Assembly (NCBI GenBank): GCA_002405515.1
Contig: DHLZ01000037.1
Location: 827 to 6,677 of the forward strand
From: Planctomycetaceae bacterium UBA4655
Lineage (GTDB): Bacteria > Planctomycetota > Planctomycetia > Pirellulales > UBA1268
Direction: 5' to 3'
Length of the DNA: 5,851 nt
In this document: positions 1 to 5,851 of the stretch, piece after piece
How positions within the stretch are numbered: position 1 is the stretch's first letter
How the letters are laid out: every line of letters starts with the position of its first letter
Notes under the pieces: model-generated
What the model saw: the letters and a program-made list of their open reading frames with translations, nothing else
Database searches by the model: none
What the model was told of the DNA's origin: nothing
Program-made: the position numbers and the translations under genes

Positions 1-955
1 CGCCGACGAGGCGAAGTCGCTCGTCGCCATCTGGCAGCCGGGCTTCTTTCATGCCCCGGGCCTGACGCTCTTCTATCGGCTGCCGCAGCGGGAGTACGAC
101 CGCGTCACCACGATCGCGCTCGACCCGGTGCCCGAGACGCTCGTCCGCGTCGGGATCGTGCTCCACGCGCATGCCGAGCCCGAACGGGCCGCCGCGAAAA
201 TACAGCTCGGCGGCGGCGAAGCCCGGCCCGCGGAGCCCGTCGTGCCGGCGGGACCGGCGATCGAGCCGCTGCGGCTCGAAAAACGGCTCACCGTCGCGGA
301 GGCGGAGAGACTGTCCAAGGCCGATCACGACCTCTGCCTGTTTGGCCTTTCTGAAATGTCAGTCGAGGTGGCGGCGGCGATCGAGTCGCATCGCCGTACG
401 CTGCGGTTACCCGGCTTCACCTCCCTCGACGTCGACGTCGCCGCGGCCCTGGCCCGTCATGCCGGGCCGGTCGTTCTGCCCGGCCTGCAGCGGCTCGACT
501 CCGTGGACCTGGCCCGCAAGCTCATAACGCACGAAAACGCCTTCGCCCTCGCCGCGGTCTCGGCGACGCTCACCGATGTCACCCCCGAGGTCGTGGCCGT
601 GCTCGCGGCGAGCCCGCATTGGAGCGGAAGCCTTCCGCGGCTCGCCGTCCTCGCGCCTGAGGTCGCCGCCGCACTGGCGGCCGCGCAGAAGTGGGACGGC
701 CAGCTCCCGGGCGTCACGGCCTTCGAGCGGCCCGACTCGGTCGCCGCCGCCACGGCCCTCGCGAAGCGGCAGGGCCCGCTCGCCCTGCCGAACCTCGCAA
801 GGATCTCCCCCAAGACGCTCACCGCGCTCATCAAGAAGGAAGACGTCGTCATCCCGCTCGTCGAGACGCTCGAGCTCATTCAAGAGCCCGACGGCAGCGC
901 GACCGACGACTTCGTGATCCCGAAGGAGTTTCAGGAGCGGCAGCAGCGGCGGTGA
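1..955 (+). CDS. Partial LRR-like repeat protein (3' end of gene), hypothetical
   Basis: The frame is open from the left edge (first whole codon at base 2) to TGA at 953-955, giving 317 visible residues. The true start lies upstream. An internal GTG at 128 is not a convincing start, because the 42 codons before it also read as protein (for example WQPGFFHAPGLTLFYRLPQ). Visible residues 1-70 form an unrecognised region containing an RVGIVLHAHAEP stretch. A short Gly/Ala/Pro-rich linker follows. From about residue 96 to 292 there are roughly eight degenerate repeats of 23-27 residues. Each has a helical half resembling EVAAALAxH and a half ending LxLPGLxxL, the pattern of bacterial leucine-rich-repeat-like proteins. 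The last 25 residues are charged and end QERQQRR. No membrane segment or catalytic motif is visible in this part. LRR-like repeats usually form a curved binding scaffold, so a protein-interaction role is possible, but the function is unknown. The gene converges on the large minus-strand gene and is followed directly by a hairpin. Confidence 0.85.
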   Translation, partial: ADEAKSLVAIWQPGFFHAPGLTLFYRLPQREYDRVTTIALDPVPETLVRVGIVLHAHAEPERAAAKIQLGGGEARPAEPVVPAGPAIEPLRLEKRLTVAEAERLSKADHDLCLFGLSEMSVEVAAAIESHRRTLRLPGFTSLDVDVAAALARHAGPVVLPGLQRLDSVDLARKLITHENAFALAAVSATLTDVTPEVVAVLAASPHWSGSLPRLAVLAPEVAAALAAAQKWDGQLPGVTAFERPDSVAAATALAKRQGPLALPNLARISPKTLTALIKKEDVVIPLVETLELIQEPDGSATDDFVIPKEFQERQQRR

Positions 956-3900
956 CGGAGGCTCGCGGGCCCATCGGGCCTCCGGGCGTCATGGCCGGCT
1001 CATGAGCCGGTCGGTTTCGGCGGGATCGCCACCGGCATGTCGAGCAGTCGGGCCAGTGCTTCACGCACCACAGCGCTGCGGCCCGGCAAAAGCGACAACA
1101 CCAACGTCGGCGGCGGCTCCGGCACGGGCGGCTGTTGGATCGACGAGCCCTGGATGCCGCCAGACCTGAACGACGCGCCGCTCACCTGTCATTGACCGGG
1201 CTCGCCTCAGTCAGTCGCGCAGCCGGAGTTCGCCCGTGTCGGCTTTCGCCGGCACGGCGGGTTTGTCCGCTGCCGGAGCCGGGTGCGGAGCCGCATGGCG
1301 AAGCGACGGCGGCAGGTTGTCACCGGCCTCGACGAACGAGACGAGGGCGAGAACCTCATCTCGTGTGAGCACGTTCAGCAGCCCGCCCGGCATCGCCGAG
1401 ACCTTCGCCGGCGCGGCCTCCTCGATGTCGGCACGGGGGATGGTGGTCGTCTGGTCGGGGGCGGCCAGATTCGTGACCAGCGTGATCGCCTCGGGATTCT
1501 CCCGGCGGACCAGGCCCGAGAGGACCCTTCCATTGCCCAGCACGTACTGCATCGTCCGGTACTGCTCGTGAATCACCTTCGAGGGCTCGAGGATCTGCTC
1601 GAGCAGGTCCCGGCCGCGGTATTTTTTTGCGGCCTCGGCGAGATTCGGGCCGAGGTTTACGCCGTGCCCGCCGACCACGTGGCACTGCGTGCACTGCGCC
1701 TTGACGGCGGCATGCATGCCTCGGGTCAGCGTGGCCTCGTCCATGGCCGACGAGACGGTCGGAAAGTCGTCGAGCGTCCAGGCCTTCACGATCTTCGGCT
1801 GGCAGGAGGCGAGGATCTCCTCGGCCTCGGCCGCGTTCCGGGCAACCACCATCCGTCCATTCATCACGATCCAGTGGCCCGGAAACGTGCATACATACGG
1901 ATAGACGCCAGGCTCCGTCGGCGAGGTGAAGCGGAGCACGTGGGCGAGGGATTTCCGCGTGGGGCCGATCATCGGCGTGGCGGCGATGATCAGGCCCCGC
2001 TTCGTCTCGGGGACGAAATCACCGGCGGCGTTCGTGGGATCCTTCGCCATGTCGTTGGCGGCCATGCCGACCTCGGCGAGCGTTCCTGGCTTCACGATGA
2101 CGAGGTTGTGGTCGGTGGCGTCGGGGTTGGTGAACACGAGCTTCACCGGCTGTCCGGGTGCCACGGTGAACTGCCGGTTCGTGAACAGCATCCGCTCGGG
2201 CTCGCACGACACCCGCACCTCGCTCACACCGGGCTGCTGGTCGAACGACAGCTCCGCGGCGGTCGGCTGCGGTTCGGTGATCTGCAGGCTCCGGCCGGCC
2301 TTCGCGAGCAGGCGTGGTACCGGTGATGCCGGGTCGTTTTCCCAATGCCGGCGGAGCAGCCTCGATTCGAGCGCGCAGCTGGCCGCGTAGGCGAGGTGGC
2401 CGCTGAGCGGCTGCTTGCAGATCTCGAGGACGGCGGCCAGGGCCGCGGGCGTGCCGATCCAGGAGGCGGTGAGCGCGGCTTCGAGCCGCACGAGGCCGGA
2501 AGGGTCGCGGGCCGCCCGCTGGAGCAGTTCATCCCGATCGGGCACCGCCTCGTGCCAGAACCGCAGCTGCCGAATGGCCGCGGCGCGGGCATGGTGATCG
2601 GCGGCGGCGGCAAGCTCGGCGAGCAGGCCCGGCCGCACTTCTCCGATCGACGACACCGCCCACATCGCGGCCGCCTTGTCCCGCAAAAGCCGAGGGCTCG
2701 CTGGATCGAGGCCTGTAGCCCAGCGGTCGATAGCCGCGGCGGCCGTCTCGCGATTGCGCGACGCGAGTTCACGGGTCGCGAGGGAGCGGATGCGAAACTC
2801 ACCGTGCCCGAGCAGCCGAGCCACGTCGTCGATCGGCGCGCCGGCGATCGCGGGCATCGCGGCGGGCGTGTGGCCGGCCGACACGATCCTCCAGATCCGG
2901 CCCGACTCACGATCGCGGCGGCTGTCGCGCAGCGAATACTGCGCGTGACCCTTCACGGGGTTGTACCAGTCGACGATGAACAGGTCGCCCCGCGGTCCGA
3001 AGTGGCAATCGACGGGAATGAAGCTCAGGTTCGTCGAGAAGAGGATGTCGCCCACGTACTGCTCGTTGAAGCCCGAGTCGCCCTCGAGCCAGCGGAGCAG
3101 CTCGATGCGGTTGGTCGGCTTGTACCGCGCCCTCACGAACCCGCCCTGCAGGTCGGCGGGGAAGGCGGGCGAGTCGATGAAGGCCTGCCCGCATACGCCC
3201 GAATACGCCTGGAGTCCGCGCGGCGAGCGAAACTGCTTGGGGTATGGAGGATCGATGGCGTGAAACGCCTCGGCGAAGACGGGGTGGCTGGCGGTGTGGT
3301 TGCCCCAGGGGTCGAAGGCCACGCCCCAGGGATTCGTGCTCGGGTAGCTGCCGAAACTCACCAGCCGATGCGTCCGCGGCTGGTAGTGGAACCAGCCGCT
3401 GTTCCGCTGCCGCACCGGCCCGTAGGGCGTCTCGACCTGTGAATGGTGGAACAAGCTTTCGCGGAAGATGAGACCGCCGTCCGGTGCCCAGATGAAATCG
3501 TGCAGGGAGTGGTGGGAGTCTTCGGTGCCGAAACCCGAGAGGATCACGTCGTGGACATCCGCGCGATCGTCGCCGTCGGTGTCCTTGAGAAACGTGAGGT
3601 GTGGCTGCTCGGAGACGTAGACCCCGCCGTCGCCGAACTCGAACGACAGCGGCAGGTGGAGATCGTCGGCGAAGACCTTCGACGCGTCGGCCGTGCCGTC
3701 GCCGTCGGTGTCTTCGAGAATCACGAGCCGATCGCGCGGCTCCATGCCGGGATAGACATGGGGATAGGCCTGCGAGGTGCTCACCCACATGCGGCCGCGG
3801 GAGTCCCAGCGGCACTGGATCGGGTTGGCGATTTCCGGAAACCGCTCCTCGCCGGCGAACAGATTCACCGCGAACCGCGGATCGACCTTGAAGGCCTCCC

Positions 3901-5851
3901 GTTCCTTGTCGGCCGGCAGCCACTCGTTCGCGCCGCGGCTTTCGTTCACGGCCGGCATCTCCGGAAGGTTCGAGTCGTCGGGCTTCTCGGCCACCGCCCG
4001 CCCGCGGGCGATGTCCCAGATCCGCCTGTCGCGGGTGGCACACATGATGTCGAAGTTGCGCATCGCCGGCAGGAAATCGAGGTAGCCGTAATCCTTGTTG
4101 CGGTCGCCGGCGTAGTAGAACGTGTTCAGCGGCCGGTACCGACGGAAGAACTGCCGGTCGAGATCGACGACGGCCTGAAGGAGCTGCCTGCTCACCGCGG
4201 GAGGCTCGGCGGCGAAGCAGCCGCGAAACAGCTCCCGCGCAAAGAGGTCGTAAGCCAGGCTCGTAAGGTGGCAGCCGTTGATCGTGAGGTCGCTCGCCGG
4301 ATCGCCCATGGCGGCGAGGAGCGGCGTGAATGCGTCGACGAAGCCCACCCCCTGATCGCGGGCCACATCGCGCATCGCGGCGACGTAGGCGGCGATCCGC
4401 CGATTGTTGAGATCGGCCGCGGCGACTCCGGCAACGTTTTCATTCGGGATCGGGGAGACGAGCACGACCCGCGGTCCGGTCCGGCCGTTGAAGGCCTTGC
4501 CGACGAGCGTGCGGAGGAAGGCGGCGAGTTTCTCGCGGAACGCAGGCAGGCCCTCGGGCCCGGCGAAGGATTCGTTGAATCCGTAGGCCGCGAAGATCAC
4601 GTCGGCTTTGCAGAACGTGAGGTGCTGATCGATGTCGGCGAAGTTTTCCGGTCGGGGGGCGAGGTCGATCTCGTCGGCCGACCAGGCAAGATTGCGAATC
4701 ACGAGCTCATGTTCGGGAAAGCCCGCCTGGAGGATCGCCGACACCTGCCCGAACAGCTGCGCCCGCTCGAAGAGCGTGTTGCCGATGAGGCAGACGCGGT
4801 CACCACGCCTGAGCTGCAGTGGCAGCGACGTCGTGGCCGCGGCACAGGCCGCTGCCCGCGGCGCCGTGGAGGCGAAGATCGCGTGGCGGGAGAAATCCTC
4901 CTGTGCCGCGGGAACGGCCTCTGCCGCGAATCCTGCCGCGGCCAGTGTCCACACGCCGACGATCGTCATCAAACCGCACGACTTCATTGGATGTGCTCCT
5001 TGGACGCATAAAAGATACTTCAGCCTACAGAGAGCACGAATGCGGTGCTGAAGGGCCGCAGGAATCCATCAGGATTGCGTTTCCGCCGCGCCGGCCGTGA
5101 TGCCCGGCGTAAGACCGACCCGGTGTCGATGGCGGTTCCACGAGGCTCGCAGAGCGATTGCCCGTCGGCCTTTGGTTCACGTATCCTCACGGGCTATCCT
5201 TCGAGACTCCGGGAAAAACGCATGCGCCTCGCGATCGCCCTCCTGATCCTGCCGCTCGCCCTGACCGCGCCACCGGCCCATGCCGCCAAGCCGCGGATCG
5301 CCATGATCCCCAAGGGCACGACCCACGTTTTCTGGAAGACGGTCGAGGCCGGTGCCCGCGAGGCGGCCGCGGAACTGGACGTCGAGCTCGTCTGGAAAGG
5401 GCCGCTCAAGGAGAACGACCGCGGCCAGCAGATCGCGATCGTCGAGCAGTTCGTCACCGAGGGCGTGGCGGCGATCGCCGTGGCCCCGCTCGACGCCGCG
5501 GCGCTCCGCCGCCCCGTGGCCCTGGCCGGCCAGCGGAAGATTCCGGTCGTGATCTTCGACTCGGCGCTCCAGGGGGAGGCGGGCAAGGATTTCGTCGGCC
5601 TCGTCGCCACCGACAACCGCCGCGGCGGCGAACTCGGCGGCGCCACCCTGGCCGACCGGCTCGGCGGCACGGGGAAGGTGGTGCTGCTCCGCTACCAGGT
5701 GGGCTCCGCGAGCACCGACGAAAGGGAGGCGGGCTGCGCCGCGGCCTTCGCCGCCCGGCCGGGGATCGAGGTCATCTCCGCCAACCGCTATTCCGGCGCC
5801 ACGGCCGGCGAGGCAAAGACCGTGGCCCTCAACATGCTCGACACGCTGCGG

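Overview
The window is high-GC bacterial DNA that reads like a planctomycete (Pirellulales-like) chromosome. The main evidence is the large central gene. It encodes a secreted PVC-type heme-binding CxxCH protein of the kind expanded in Planctomycetes and Verrucomicrobia, with the family's propeller, HEAT-like, cupredoxin and C-terminal cytochrome modules. No insertion sequence, CRISPR array, tRNA, rRNA or phage gene is visible.

Layout. (1) Bases 1-955, plus strand: the 3' part of a gene whose start lies outside the window. It encodes about eight degenerate LRR-like repeats of 23-27 residues. (2) Bases 956-1210: a short gap between two converging genes. It holds a 10-bp stem-loop directly after the stop codon, a perfect 16-bp palindrome, and weak small ORFs on both strands. 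(3) Bases 1211-4987, minus strand: one 1258-residue gene filling most of the window. Its modules in order are signal peptide, SGNH/GDSL-like domain without a canonical catalytic Ser, TIGR02604-like beta-propeller with two DTDGD loops, HEAT-like helices, azurin-like copper domain with all four ligands, and cytochrome c with CTQCH. (4) Bases 4988-5221: a divergent intergenic region with a strong Shine-Dalgarno for the minus gene and weak promoter candidates on both strands. (5) Bases 5222-5851, plus strand: the first 210 residues of a periplasmic sugar-binding protein of an RbsB-like ABC importer, cut by the window edge.

How they may work together (inference). The large protein looks like an exported redox or carbohydrate-modifying protein that passes electrons through copper and heme. 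The divergently transcribed binding protein would capture a sugar in the periplasm. A shared intergenic region suggests, but does not show, co-regulation for carbohydrate use. The repeat protein on the left converges on this unit and is probably unrelated.

I do not see a clearly new system. The points most worth checking are the multi-module copper/heme fusion with a degenerate SGNH domain, an in-phase A-AAA-AAA slippery heptamer followed by a hairpin inside the cytochrome module, and the LRR-like repeat protein.
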